Below the pieces are notes generated by a model, which was not told the DNA's origin, made no database searches, and saw only the letters and a list, made by a program, of their open reading frames with translations. A program made the position numbers and the translations under genes. Shown here one piece after another: positions 23,837 to 35,535 of a stretch of 64,000 nt of DNA (position 1 is the stretch's first letter; every line of letters starts with the position of its first letter). The stretch spans positions 121,453 through 185,452 of the forward strand of contig JAMZAV010002033.1 in NCBI GenBank assembly GCA_024449915.1. Reading direction: 5' to 3'. The DNA comes from Sweltsa coloradensis (taxonomy: Eukaryota; Arthropoda; Insecta; Plecoptera; Chloroperlidae).

Positions 23837-25921
23837 ATGTAACAAACCCTATTAAAAATGTCGTAAAACCCTTAAATTTAATACATTTCCAAAAACCTCC
23901 TAAACTTGCTCGAAAGTTTCATGAAAACTTCAAATTTATTGAAGCATCACTAAGTATAGCAGAACATTATGTCGCCCAAGGTAACAACACTTAGCAAAGC
24001 TGCGTATCAGATTCAGGTGGGTGGGGCTGGGGGACATGAGATCACGGGTCAAAGGTTGCACCAGAACGCGACCAAGTGTAATGCAAGGAGATTTGCCTGG
24101 TTGCATTTCCTGCTGATAGGCGCGTGTGCAAGCATGAAAACACGGTGCTGTCGGCCGGTCAGATCAGCAGAGCCACCTGACTTGTGCGACAAGACCAACA
24201 CGGCTGATAATATTTGTTTCGTTCAGAACCAGCGTCTCATCTTTTACCAATTATGGCGATAAGAAAACAGAAATAGAAGAGTAATGGCGTCATGCGTTGT
24301 TACTCTCGACTTTCTGGAGGAATGTGCTAATGATTGCCCGGCCCAGGGACCGGACGCGATGACCTGCGCAACCCAGGCTACTTCAAAACAAACCACCATC
24401 TGTGCTCGGATCACGCCCCAACAAGTTGCCTTTCATCACGGAATGTGACAACGACACTGCATAGTTTTTATTACACACAAATAATGCCAATAATCAACTT
24501 CTAACAACGCTGGGCCCGATTTCCCTTCCAGCTCTCCCGTGTATAACTACGTGTACGGGTCACTTACTGATCACCTCGGCTCGGCAAGTTACGACGACGA
24601 CATCAGGGGCGACGGAACTCTACTCCAAGCGTGTGCGGGGACCACCCTGCACCAGCCAGACATACGAGCAGTTCACACTCACTCGATGAATCACGCATAC
24701 TTACAAAACACTATTTTAAATAACAAATATGTGTGACCTTGCGGCTAGTTAATATGCACGGATAAATAAATAGCTCCCATGCTCCCAGTCTATTATTCAA
24801 GTGTCTTACTTTCAAGCGGTTTGCTAATAAAGCTTCACTTCCGTCATGTGTACACGTACGATCTAGTTGTGCAGTCGCTTATTGTTCGCACCCTGACACC
24901 CCTAGATTCTAGTGTTGCATTGATCACATATCACGACATGAGCGAGTGCATTTTAAGTCTCCAACAGGAGAACAAGTAGTTTTAGAATTATGAAATCGTT
25001 TTGCTTGTAATGGTATAGGTGTGTACTGTGTACACATGCAGCCTCCGTCCAACAAAACAGATTGACCAGCACGCGCGAGTCGCCGACTATATAGCACGTG
25101 GCAGTGGCAGAGCACACAGCTCCTATAGCTACTTAGCACAGTTTATACATTTACTGGCGAATCGTTTGGCAAACTGTCAAGAAACGTGCACGCCCCGAAT
25201 GACTTGAGCAAGCCATGTAGGCTAGCTAGCTAGCTAGATAGTAGCAGAGTTTTATAGGGCTAAAAAAGAAAGTCAAAACTGAAAGCGGTGGGCGCTTGGT
25301 GCGTCTGCGTGGTGCAATGCGCATCCCTGGTCAGCAAACCAGCACGTCTTCTCATTCGCGATGTAATCAGAGGCACAACTTTATATTACACAACGCCAAA
25401 TAGAGACGAACAATACGAAATGCGCGACGTATAGTAAGTACACTCATTATACAAATACCATCTCCAGTCAGTAATTCGTGCCACGATCTTTGATGGGTTA
25501 TTCTCAGTTGGTGGTACTCAAGAGTGAAGAGTCAGGTTCTCTTAGCGAAGAACATTGTCGGGAACCTGTGAAATCTCGACACGCGACTGCCACGTTCTAG
25601 GCCGAACTTGACATGCACGTAAGAGGTTTAGAAGGTTCCCTAAATAGCCGAGTGTTCATGGTCCAATAGAGAGCGAAGAAACTCGAAAAAATATTTAAAA
25701 AATTATTAATAAAGAGAGATTTTTAGAGAAATGCTTTGGCGATTGCCAAAGAGTAAGGTGTAAAATATTAAAAACCACGCGAAATTACATTTAGTTAATA
25801 TAGCCTATCACGAACGCTATGGAAACTACAAAAAGGGATTGTAGGTCCCATAAGGTTCTATTAGAACTATTAACTATTAATTGACAGTTAATATATTGTC
25901 ACCAGTACGGCCATAATATTA
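23837..25921. other. Intergenic, nothing recognised
   Basis: Includes a GCTA run near 25,220-25,240. Frames are under 100 codons and lack family motifs. Confidence 0.5.
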
Positions 25922-26523
25922 ACTAGGAAAACGCTAAAGTCCCGTCGCGTTGTCGCGAGCACCGGTACGTGCAACACGACCCGAGTACGACATTCCCATA
26001 ATGTTACATACCAATTTAGCTGAAAATGTGTAAAATAGAGAGAATGGATAAAATCCACCGCCATCTAGAGGACCTTGACATCATTTCTTTGGGAAAACTA
26101 TTTTACTCATACACTGCTTCCTCGATAGGCCTAGTATTTTGATTACTTCTAGGTGGCAGTGCATAGTGAGACTTTTCGTTGCCATGGTAACGTTACTGTT
26201 GTTAAAATGTAATTACTATCTACACTACTAAAGATCTTACCTGATTTAGCTGAAAATTTGTAAAATAGGAGAGAATGTTGTACTTATCGACCCTGCAAAA
26301 TTTCATAACGATCGGAACATTTTTTTATTTTTTATTTTTTTTAACCAACGATCGGATTTTGTTCAAAAACTATACAGCAACCCGCATAGGTGGTATATGT
26401 ACATGTGAGCAAAATGTCAGGTCGATCAGAGAAACGGTGCGACCTGTACCGAAGCAGTAACAGAAAAAAAAAAACACATTCGAGCCATAAGAGTCAAGTG
26501 GAGACGCTCGCTTCGCTCGCTCA
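25922..26523 (+). mobile_element. Family A element, copy 1 (unclassified, non-coding)
   Basis: It shares its left end ACTAGGAAAACGCT, then GCGAGCACCGGTACGTGCAA and CCCGAGTACGACATTCCC, with copies at 43,729 and 59,281. Its right end runs CGAGCCATAAGAGTCAAG then GAGACGCTCGC and CGCTCGCTCA. It has one internal block with GATTTAGCTGAAAA, CCGCCATCTAGAGGACC and an X-box-like GTTGCCATGGTAAC (26,178-26,191). No coding capacity. Flanks give only a partial ATTA match, so the target duplication is uncertain here. See copy 3 for the best-defined ends. Confidence 0.75.
26178..26191. promoter_or_regulatory. X-box-like (RFX) motif in family A copy 1
   Basis: GTTGCCATGGTAAC is a near-perfect palindrome that fits the X-box bound by RFX transcription factors. 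It is shared with the 43.7 kb copy, so it spreads with the element; binding is not shown. Confidence 0.35.
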
Positions 26524-26993
26524 ATTAATTTAATTCATGTATTCTGTAATTGAAACAAGAACAAGAAATAATAATAACTCCCGCTTGGCATGATCTGCGC
26601 ATGTCTGATTGCAGAGCCGCTTAGAGAATCGTGATTTGAATTTAGGGGTCAAACTTTCAGAGCTTGTTGGTTATCCCAAAAAGCGCGCTCACAAATTCAT
26701 GCTCACGATCTCTAGTTGGTTGGGCACTCTGCCAAGTGGTTTGCAAATCTGTAACGTTCAACCGTAGAGTTATTCAATCAATATCAACAAAATTGTGTCA
26801 CCTGATCGGCCAACTAATAGAACTAGCTAAGGCATCTATTAGCAATAATTATTGTCATTTCTATTCATAGTCCGGCTATAAGTGGAAGACAAGACAGGTT
26901 TGGTTTGCTTTCCCTCGACTCGACGACAATGTCGCAAAATGTTCCGTACGCACGGCCACGGACGTACAATGATCACTGACTGATCCTTGAAGT

Positions 26994-27232
26994 CTTGAAC
27001 CATACTAACTAATCACGCACTGACCATCCTTGAACCATACTAACTAATCACGCACTGACCATCCTTGAACCATACTAACCACGCACTGACCATCCTTGAA
27101 CCATACTAACTAATCACGCACTGACCATCCTTGAACCATACTCACCACGCACTGACCATCCTTGAACCATACTAACCACGCACTGACCATCCTTGAACCA
27201 TACTAACCACGCACTGACCATCCTTGAACCAT
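26994..27232. repeat. Minisatellite, 35/31-bp units
   Basis: Seven to eight units of the form CATACTAACTAATCACGCAC followed by TGACCATCCTTGAAC. Long units are 35 bp; short units lack CTAA and are 31 bp. The order of long and short units is irregular, consistent with unequal exchange or replication slippage. Confidence 0.92.
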
Positions 27233-27705
27233 GGCTTACCTTACAAGAATTCCGCAGTAAAATAGTTCTGTCGAGGCAAACATATAATTAACACGATTGG
27301 GTCCCCAGATGTGACACTTGGTCTTGGTCGAAGTCTGTTATGCGGAATTTGTATTTTGAATTTAAAATGTGTTTTGCTAGCGAGAAAATGGTAATGCGTT
27401 GGTTGGTAGGGCTAGGGGGAACAAGGGTAGTATGACGGAATGGCTAATTTTGCACCAATTTTTTTGGTTGTTGTTTCAAACCATGCAAAATCACTAGTAA
27501 ATCAAAATAAACACGCGGAAACCCACTTTACCGACAATTTCCAAAGAAAAAACATGAAAAACGAAGCGAGGAGTGACGCGGCCTAGGCCTAGGCTACCTG
27601 CTGAGATTTTGTGCTCACTGCAAATAACTTTACAAGAACATAATAAAAAAATCCAAAATAAATCATCACGTTTTTGCTGTTATAGTAACAAAAAAAACTT
27701 CAAAA

Positions 27706-27781
27706 CCTTTAACGTCGCTATTTTAAACGAAAGTCCTTTTGTGGTGAAAGTCATTTATACTAAAAATAGCAACGTTAAAGG
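27706..27781. repeat. Inverted repeat, ~20-bp arms
   Basis: CCTTTAACGTCGCTATTTTA (27,706-27,725) pairs with TAAAAATAGCAACGTTAAAGG (27,761-27,781) across a 35-base loop with two imperfections. Could be the core of a small MITE; no flanking duplication was identified. Confidence 0.65.
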
Positions 27782-29247
27782 CTTTTTAGGTGGAGTATTT
27801 TCGTGAAAAAGGTTGGTAAACCTAGCTAGTAAGTAACACCAAGACGTAAATACCAAACATGGCGACCAAATGACAGTGAAATGAGCGAGTGTTTGTGTTC
27901 AATCTGTGTTCACTATTCTATATAATTGGTATATTTTCATAGTGATTAGTAAAAGTAAATCGTTAATAATGAGTTCTTTATTTATTTCTCATTTGAAGTT
28001 GTTTTTTTATTGTTTTCTTTGAAAAAAGCAGTGTTGAAAAGTTGGACCGCACCAAGTGAACTAGTACCAAAACGACCGATTCAAGCAAACTAAAAGTGAT
28101 TAAATAAGTCCAGAAACTACTTTCCGCGGCCTAAAACCAAGTAAATTCATAATAATATTCAGTTAGAAAAAGAAAAATCATAAATTTAATACAAAATAAC
28201 ATTTCCGTCAAATTACCCTTATACCGGGCTAGGGTAGTCCCGGAGGTTTGTCTGCATAAATACGAGAGAACATGGCTCATATTCGAAGGATACCCACGGA
28301 TCAAGATCCAATGATATTCTTCCTTACCCAGGTCTGGCATTCCGGTGAACGCGTTTGCGTCCAGTCCGCGCATGACGTAATCCCGATCATCTCCCCGAGC
28401 CGGCTGTCGCTCGGCGCGTGATATAATCCCGCAATCGTAAACTAATTTCCAAATAACTATTCATTGTCCGAATTAAAAACTTTCTTGCTTTTTGTTACTA
28501 TGTACATACTGTTCAGGAATTATGTGGGTAGATAGTTTTATGGGCTTATTGTAGTTAATTACTTATATTAGCCGTAATATGATGCATAGGGCCTACTTAC
28601 AAGTGTTACTGTGATACACTTTTGGGATAGTTATAGTGTATATATAAATTATAACAAGTAAAGAAATCCGTGCGTGATTTTTTCGTTATTTATGTTTTAA
28701 ACCTTCCAACCCGAGATTTAACACAAGTTTTTAATTATTGTTGTAGTGCAGACGAATTATCTGATACTGAAATATAGGATTACAAATCTAATAAAACCTG
28801 TTACCACGCAATTATTTATTGCGTAAAAGATTACACATTGTAGACTAATACAGACAATCGAAATAATAATCAAATAGTAATCGAAATAGCTAGATCAAAT
28901 GGACAAATAATGCACAACCGTTTTCACCAAAATTATATTAGAATGCAATTAGACGCGGGAATAAAAGGGTCTTTGATTGTAATTAATTTATAAATCAACT
29001 TTACATCTTCCTCAGCTAAAACATTATGTAATAAATACGCGTACTTCGAAATAATTAATTCAAACAATTTTCAGCACTTACAAATGTGCGTTTCCTTCGG
29101 CATGTTCTTTGGGTAGACTATATCTTCACTATGAATTGTTTAATTTTATTCGGATGCATATTCGCGTGAGTGAAAATTTGTTGATATTTTTCTGTCAATG
29201 TAAGGCTTTTGATTGACTTTAAAAAAAAATATTAGCCGACTTGCAAG
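27782..29247. other. Intergenic, AT-rich, nothing recognised
   Basis: No gene motif or RNA structure was recognised. Confidence 0.5.
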
Positions 29248-29250
29248 CAA

Positions 29251-29431
29251 GGCCCAGTTCCTACAACCGTGTTTTATTCTTTAGAAATTGTTTTAGTTTG
29301 ATTGGTCGTCGTAAGAATTATAATCAATGGAATTATTAACGTCTGATTGGTCCGTCATAAGAATTATGTTTTTGTTATTTAACACGTAAGTCCTATCCCC
29401 TGTTAAGAAAACTAATTAGTGGGAACAGGCC
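29251..29431. mobile_element. Small PIF/Harbinger-like MITE, CAA duplication
   Basis: Ends are GGCCCAGTTCC and GGAACAGGCC (inverted, with one indel and one mismatch), flanked by CAA at 29,248-29,250 and 29,432-29,434. The 181-bp interior carries two related blocks, GATTGGTCGTCGTAAGAATT and GATTGGTCCGTCATAAGAATT. Same end type and duplication length as the element at 22,566, so possibly the same superfamily. Confidence 0.6.
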
Positions 29432-29434
29432 CAA

Positions 29435-30088
29435 ATGTATCGTCGAGGGTCTATAACTTATACACAGTAAAATTATCATTTGCGACACGCAAAACAAAAA
29501 AGTAGGCCTAATATCAAATACACTGACTGGAGTTGTACATCCATCAAACATCCATACGTCCGTACTAAACCCACTAACAATAATTGTCTAAAATGCTATT
29601 AAAACTGCGACATGAAGAGAATTTCATTCACGCAAATATATGTTTGACACAAAATTGAGCGAACTTTTCCAGGGTCACGACACTGTTCCACCAAGAATAC
29701 TGATTACACACTGCTCCGAGATATCTTGATGAGATGGGGCACTTGAATCTGTTATGATTTGGAAGTTGAATGTATATGCAAGTTGAGATATCGCTCTAAT
29801 GAAAACCATTCCAGTTAATTGCTAATGGAAAAATGTCGTAAGCTGTCACTAGCACTAGCACAGTATCAATAAACAATAATGTTCGTATACTGAAAACCCA
29901 GACGCGATCCATCAAATAACTTGAGAAATACAGAGTGGAGCAATGAACACGTGTGGCGTTATACGGCCGGGCGCTATCTGATTCACATGAACGAGATCGG
30001 GCTGACGTCACACTCGCGGCGGAGATGCGCAGTGTCATACCTAGCCACACAGAGATATCCTTGTACCATGCCCACGGATTACTCATGT
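29435..30088. other. Intergenic, nothing recognised
   Basis: No supported feature on either strand. Confidence 0.5.
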
Positions 30089-30096
30089 TCAATGGA

Positions 30097-31360
30097 TAAG
30101 GTGACCATATTTTGAAAATTACAAACCGGGACAACTAAAGTGTAAGAATACGTACTTTGTACTCTATGCCCCAGCCGCTGGAGGCAATTTTTTAGAAGAT
30201 ATATTTGGTCAATTGCCCAGAAAACAGCTTTCTGACATGAAAATATGAATTAAAAATGGTTTTAATGTTTACATTTTTGTAGTCGTAAAATCTGTATAGT
30301 GGTTTAAAAATGATACTGCAAAATAAAATACAAGCACTCTGTAAAAAATAATGTGTGTAATGTATTGATGAGGGCATCATACTAATGAAGTTCTTCTAAT
30401 CAATAATAATAAAGATAATTGAAAATGCATAGAATTTGTATAATATGCATGATTTATCTTTTAAAACATTATGTCTTTACAACGAAATTATAAGTTGTAG
30501 GTGTGTAATTAATCAAAAACGTAGTTCAGTTGCATGATTAACACATTTTGATTTTTCATTATCTATAAACAAAATCAATGCAAAAAATGTCTGACAAAAT
30601 TATGGGTGTGCAAGTCCTGATTTTTTAATTCGAGTCGAGTCCGAGTACTTCGTCGTCTTTTTTTTAAATTTCACTATTACTCTAGCTATTTTATTTTTTT
30701 ACAATTATGTTCAATATTAATTTTATTTATTGATACGTCTATATGTTGTCTCCAAAAGTGAAAGAGTAACATCTAATTGATTTTTAAGTGTAATCTCTCT
30801 CTTGATCATTTTAATGTTCAAGCACAAATGTTATTAGGGCTAGGGTATGACATAATTTGGTAGTTAGTGGTATTACATGAAAATGTTGATACAAACATTA
30901 TAGTGACATATTTTTTATTATTTGTGCAAAGTTCAGAACTTCCAAAAAGAACACAAATTAGTATCAAAAGACTGAAGTTAGTATTATGGATATTTGACTT
31001 GATATAGTAACGCCAAGAATAGATAACAATATATTTTACGTTTTCACACTCAAGCGCGACCCGGCACCTCCACCAAAATCATTGAATAATACTCGCACAC
31101 CCCTAGGAAAATAAAAATATCTTCTTGGAAGTTGAACATCTACTACAATGTTATTACTGTAAGTATTTATCAGAGGAGTGTATTTCTTCAAGTGAAACAT
31201 AATCCTTCCACATGGTACAGTTGACTGAATACCGGGACATTTCCCCTCCAAAATTGCAAACCGGTACAAATACGTCATTTTAATGAGTCTCTCGGGACAC
31301 CGGTACAAGTGTTCTGAAAACGGTACTGTACCGGTCAAACCGGTACGTCTGGTCACCTTA
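30097..31360. mobile_element. Non-autonomous hAT-like element, perfect 8-bp duplication TCAATGGA
   Basis: The ends TAAGGTGACCA and TGGTCACCTTA are perfectly inverted over 11 bp, and TCAATGGA flanks both sides exactly (30,089-30,096 and 31,361-31,368). An 8-bp duplication with short inverted ends is diagnostic of hAT or related superfamilies. The 1,264-bp interior is AT-rich and has no transposase motif; the 106-codon minus-strand frame at 31,036-31,356 lies over subterminal ACCGGTAC repeats, and I do not regard it as a gene. Repeats such as GGTAC-ACCGGTAC near the right end could be transposase-binding sites. The perfect duplication suggests a fairly recent insertion, which disrupted a single unrelated sequence. 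Confidence 0.85.
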
Positions 31361-31368
31361 TCAATGGA

Positions 31369-31933
31369 GACATTTTCCAGATGAAAGAACTCAGACTCAG
31401 AAGCTGGTCAAGTTCAATGAACGTGTAGATGTACGTCACTAGACCACTGCAATAGTTCGTATATGTACATAGTGAACTTGAAACAAGTGATAACATCCAC
31501 ACAAAACAACGAGCTACCATATTCACATTATATTATTGCAGTCTTGCTTAGCGCCTACCGACGGACGGATATGAAGACAATTCCAGAAGATATCACCCGC
31601 ACAACTAAGCTCTCCTACATATCTAGGGCGACGGTCGTCGCCCGGCAGACAAGCGCATGCGACTGCTTAGGCTACACGAACTCCAGCCCTATATACAGCT
31701 ACTAGAGTTGGGGGGTTTTCAGCTATCTGCACACGCCGCCCCGAAAGAGTTACAATCTTGAAACTCGGTATATGACCTGGTATGTGGTCCATGACATACC
31801 AAAAAAAATCAACCCGATCCGACAACTCGTTCTGTGTTAAAAAAGGCTCTCAACATCGTCAAATTCCTTTCGGCTGGCTGGGGTGGCTGGCTGGCTGGTT
31901 GGCTAGCTAGTTCTCCGCGGAGATTAATTTAGC
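31369..31933. other. Intergenic with short CTGG-rich stretch
   Basis: GGCTGGCTGG repeats at about 31,870-31,910. Text near 31,740-31,860 resembles the low-complexity arms of the repeat that follows, but I found no clear boundary. Confidence 0.45.
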
Positions 31934-32682
31934 CTACAGAGAAAACGGTAAATCTTAGAACTATGAAACTTGGACCACACTTAGATGTACTTCAGACGCA
32001 GTGACTTTTGCTTTCAAAACCAAAATCGGGTAACAGGGACCGGAGAAAATCAAAATTTGGATGATAATCAAAACGCGTAATTACCAAGGCGTGGCAATTT
32101 GTACAAACTTGAAATTAAACATGCTATTAACCATTATAAATATCTTGCGTCCAAAACACAAGGGGCTTAATTTGGGGATGACCATGGGCCCAAAAATGAC
32201 AAAAAACATATCTGAACTTTAAGAAATGAATCATTCAAAGAAAACGCTACAACTGAGATGTTTCAAACGTTGAATACATTTTGATATCTCTCATTCTTTA
32301 TCACTTTTGAATATGGAAAGCAAAATTGGGTAACGGGTACCGGAGAAAATCAAAATTATCAAAAGTAGGTAATTCCGTACTCTTATGAATAAAATACGCT
32401 ATACTGAGAAAACGGTTCATCTTAGAACTTTGAAACTTGGGCCACACTCAGATGTACCTCATATAACCAAAACCGGGCAATTGGGACCGGGGAAAATCAA
32501 AATCAAAATGCGTAATTACTCAGGCGTAGTAATTTGTACAAGCTTGAAATTAAACATGCTAACCATTAAACCATTTGAAATATCTAGTGCTTAAAACACA
32601 AGGGGTATCTTTGGGGGGGGGGGGGGGCGGGGGCCCAAAAATGTCAAAAAACAACTTTGAACTTAACAAATTTAATCATTCT
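31934..32682 (+). repeat. Two direct copies of a ~300-bp repeat
   Basis: Copy 1 (31,934-32,236) and copy 2 (32,402-32,682) share GAGAAAACGG, TTAGAACTWTGAAACTTGG, CACACTYAGATGTACYTC, AATTTGTACAA-CTTGAAATTAAACATGCT and ACACAAGGGG. The region between holds a partial third copy (GGGTAACGGGTACCGGAGAA). Copy 2 contains a 15-16 base G run at about 32,613-32,628. The period is about 467 bp. Likely part of an unclassified tandem-repeat-bearing element like families A and B; no ends were defined. Confidence 0.8.
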
Positions 32683-32733
32683 AAGTCTATCATTCACACC
32701 ATGATAGCAAACGAACAACAAAAAGATGTAATA

Positions 32734-33095
32734 TCCAACCAAATACAAAAATTTGTATATAAAAAAAAAAAAAACGGGAGCCAAGCTCTCCTTCAAAAGT
32801 CTTCGGCTGTGAATGCTGTGAGATATAGAAGTTGAGCCAAGCTTTTTATTCTTTGGCCAAGATTTTTTTTTATGATTTCGAGTTTAAAAATTTTACTTTT
32901 TTACCACAAAAATCGTTGGCTTAGCGCTCGTCAACAGGCGAAATGATCTTACTTATTTTCAAAGCGAAACTAGGGAGAAAGAATAAAAAGCTTGGCTCAA
33001 CTTCTATATCTCACAGCATTCACAGCCGAAGACTTTTGAAGGAGAGCTTGGCTGCCGTTTTTTTTTTTTTTTACAAATTTTTGTATTTGGTTGGA
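32734..33095. repeat. Near-perfect long inverted repeat, ~120-bp arms
   Basis: The left arm 32,734-32,854 and right arm 32,978-33,095 are reverse complements with very few differences (A/T run length and one short gap): for example GCCAAGCTCTCCTTCAAAAG on the left and CTTTTGAAGGAGAGCTTGGC on the right. The spacer is 123 bp. The arms would form a stable hairpin if transcribed. It adjoins the 300-bp direct repeat, so could be the terminal structure of a fold-back element. No coding capacity. Confidence 0.9.
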
Positions 33096-33486
33096 TACAA
33101 TATACATGCATCGCTTTTCTGTGCTTATGTAAAAGCAATGGTCGCATTGTACTCGAAAGCAAGATATTTCTGCCGGCTTGTAATGCGAAAGTGGAAAGCC
33201 ACTCCGCCCTTACTTTATAATGAACATCGAACGAGACGAGATCATCTTATTCTTCCCCCGAAGAAACCTGTTCGGTCGTTCTGTTCTCCTCCTACTTCTC
33301 CAACCTCGTTGGAAAGTTTCTAGTCGTTTATTGGTAAAGTTTGTGCGCCACTGGTCTCGGGGATGGACCTAGCTCATTCGGCGCTGAAAGGACCAGAATT
33401 TACTGCACTGTTGTGGTTAATTTATTTAAATCCACAACCCATACAACGGACGCGCCGCCGAGAGGGATTAAAAACTGTTTACTACA

Positions 33487-33517
<31 letters not shown>

Positions 33518-33587
33518 CGACAACACGAACGACGACACGAACGACGACACGACGACAACAGACAACACGACGACAACGACACACACG

Positions 33588-33624
<37 letters not shown>

Positions 33625-34344
33625 CAACAACAAAATGCCCAACCACAACAACACACGCATTGTTGTTTAGTTTCCGGTTCAATTTGATCACTGAACGGCG
33701 AACGCGGAGCGTCCTCAATGAGGGGTTACTGCCACAGTTTGTACACACACTGTAGCTAGCTTGAGGAGGCAAGGGAGATCATTCACGTTGGGGTTATAAG
33801 CTTTGAACAATACAGACCGAAATATTGTTTTGAATTTGTAGGGCACTTTTTGAATATTGTCGCTGTTGAGGAGTTGAGAGCGTGTGAGTGCATGAAGGTA
33901 TTCAGTACTCACCAACACCAATCACCATGGCGGGAGAGTGTGTAAAGTATGTAAATCCATTGCAGTGGAACTACCCACAAGTATAGGCCTACATCAGATT
34001 AGGCCTACTCTACTAAACTACATGAAATGGAGTTTATTTCCGGCATGTAGCCACCCTCGCGAAGGACAATAACCCCACGTATAAGTTGCTTGATATAATA
34101 TATTGATATTTCCCATGTATTCAGGAACATAATTGAAGGGAAGGCCAAGATCGAAATAAAAAGAATCTACGGGATGTGGGATGTGAGGAGTGAAAAGACA
34201 TCCGGGGAAGCGAGAGAATGCATGGAGGGAGGGCATGCCGTCTCAATGCGATTGAGAACATTACTTCCTCCCGAACTAATCTTTGTGATCAGAGTGACAA
34301 TCAACTATACATAGTCCTTATACTTCAGTTCAATTCTTAATTAG
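33096..34344. other. Intergenic with GAC and AAC microsatellites
   Basis: (GAC)n at about 33,486-33,530 and (AAC)n at about 33,586-33,622. The long frames here, reading poly-aspartate, asparagine or threonine, are products of the microsatellites. Confidence 0.6.
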
Positions 34345-35013
34345 TTAAGGTACACATTTATATCGACCCGGCCAGGTATTTTCTGTACTGTATGTAGTTG
34401 GAGGGCGAGAAATATGTATATAAATGTGTGTGTACAATATACTAGGGTCCTGGGTTAAACCGCGTCGAAATGATGAACCAGTACAGAGATTTTGCGTCCA
34501 CCGATGTTTCGTCTGATCTACGTCAGACACCATCTGGGTAACTGTGACTTCACGAAGGTTAAAGTCACAGTGGCTGGCACGAGCGCGACCGCCTCCTTAT
34601 ATACCTGAAAAGGTGCGGGGCGGCGAGGTTATATTAAATCTTTGGTGCGGGGCGGCGAGGTCAAATCTAAACCATGATCTCGTCCTACTCTATTGTAGTG
34701 AAACCTTCTTACTACGGCTTCTTGTCACTGGCCCTGCTGGGGTTTCTTGTGAATTGTTGGATTTAGCATCTACATCGTTTAGAACAAAAACTGTAGTGTT
34801 CCTCAACCGCTAGGCTTATCACCGTAGGGTTCTGATGTTCCCCATCTTTTGTCTGATTTTTGCTACTTGACGAGGCATCAGAATTGGCTTCCAGGCACGA
34901 GGAAGACTTTGGCTATCGTCTCTCTTGTTTAGATTGTGAGCCCGTTTTTCAATCTCTACAGATTCCCTGATGATACGGGTCTGGACTCTGGAGTCGCTGA
35001 ACAGGGCCAACAT
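34345..35013 (-). pseudogene. Penelope-like retroelement C-terminal fragment
   Basis: The 64-residue minus-strand frame at 35,013-34,819 has SRVQTRIIRESVEIEKRAHN followed by LNKRDD and, after a few residues, WKPIL. This resembles the C-terminal end of GIY-YIG-type Penelope-like elements and related RT/GIY-YIG proteins, where 'IRE.IEIEK....NLN..DG..L...W.PIL' follows the nuclease domain. The sequence stops 12 codons later. Further along the minus strand, SDVDQTKHR at about 34,533-34,501 resembles a block frequently seen downstream of such ORFs. RT and the GIY-YIG core are missing upstream, where the sequence above 35,013 turns into unrelated AT-rich DNA, so the copy is 5'-truncated. The assignment is from memory of the family. 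Confidence 0.5.
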
Positions 35014-35535
35014 ATATCAATAAAAATATATTTCACCTCTTAATTTGTACCCCTAAAATATGAAGGATATCTGTGCATGTACCTACCGTTGCAATTAGTG
35101 CTAGATACTCGATGTAAGATCGCTTAAATAGTTCACTTACCAACTCGGTACAACTGTAAAGTAGCACTCATTTCCTGCCAAGCAGGTTAAACTATCGACT
35201 TCTAATGTATGATTAAATCAATAATCAGCGGCAACCCTCAACAATTACAAATTTCCAACAATTGTACCGAGTAAAAGAACAGGGGCGGTATTCTAAGCCC
35301 CTGTCTCCTAAGCCCCTGGACCCTTTTTTGGCTTCTAAGCCCCTGTGACCGAAGGTTGTGCTACACGTTGCGAAGCGGGGCTAAGAAGACAAACCGGTCC
35401 GGGCTTTAGAAGACTAAAAGTCTTCTTAGGCCCTGTCTCCTAACGCCCGCACGATGTTTTTGTTCGGTCGCACACGTTGCAAGGCGGGCTGTACTTTACT
35501 CGAGGTTTTTTTCTCGCTTTTTTTAGTCGCGTTGA

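Noticed and set aside
31036..31356. 106-codon minus-strand gene inside the hAT-like element
   Set aside because: It covers subterminal repeats and has no transposase motif.
33341..33772. Poly-Asp, Asn, Ser and Val proteins
   Set aside because: They are translations of GAC and AAC microsatellites in several frames.
34500..34530. Hammerhead ribozyme associated with the Penelope-like fragment
   Set aside because: The minus strand has CTGACGTAGATCAGACGAAAC, close to the core, but CTGACGT breaks the required CTGANGA, and GTCTGA/TCAGAC pairs as a simple hairpin instead.
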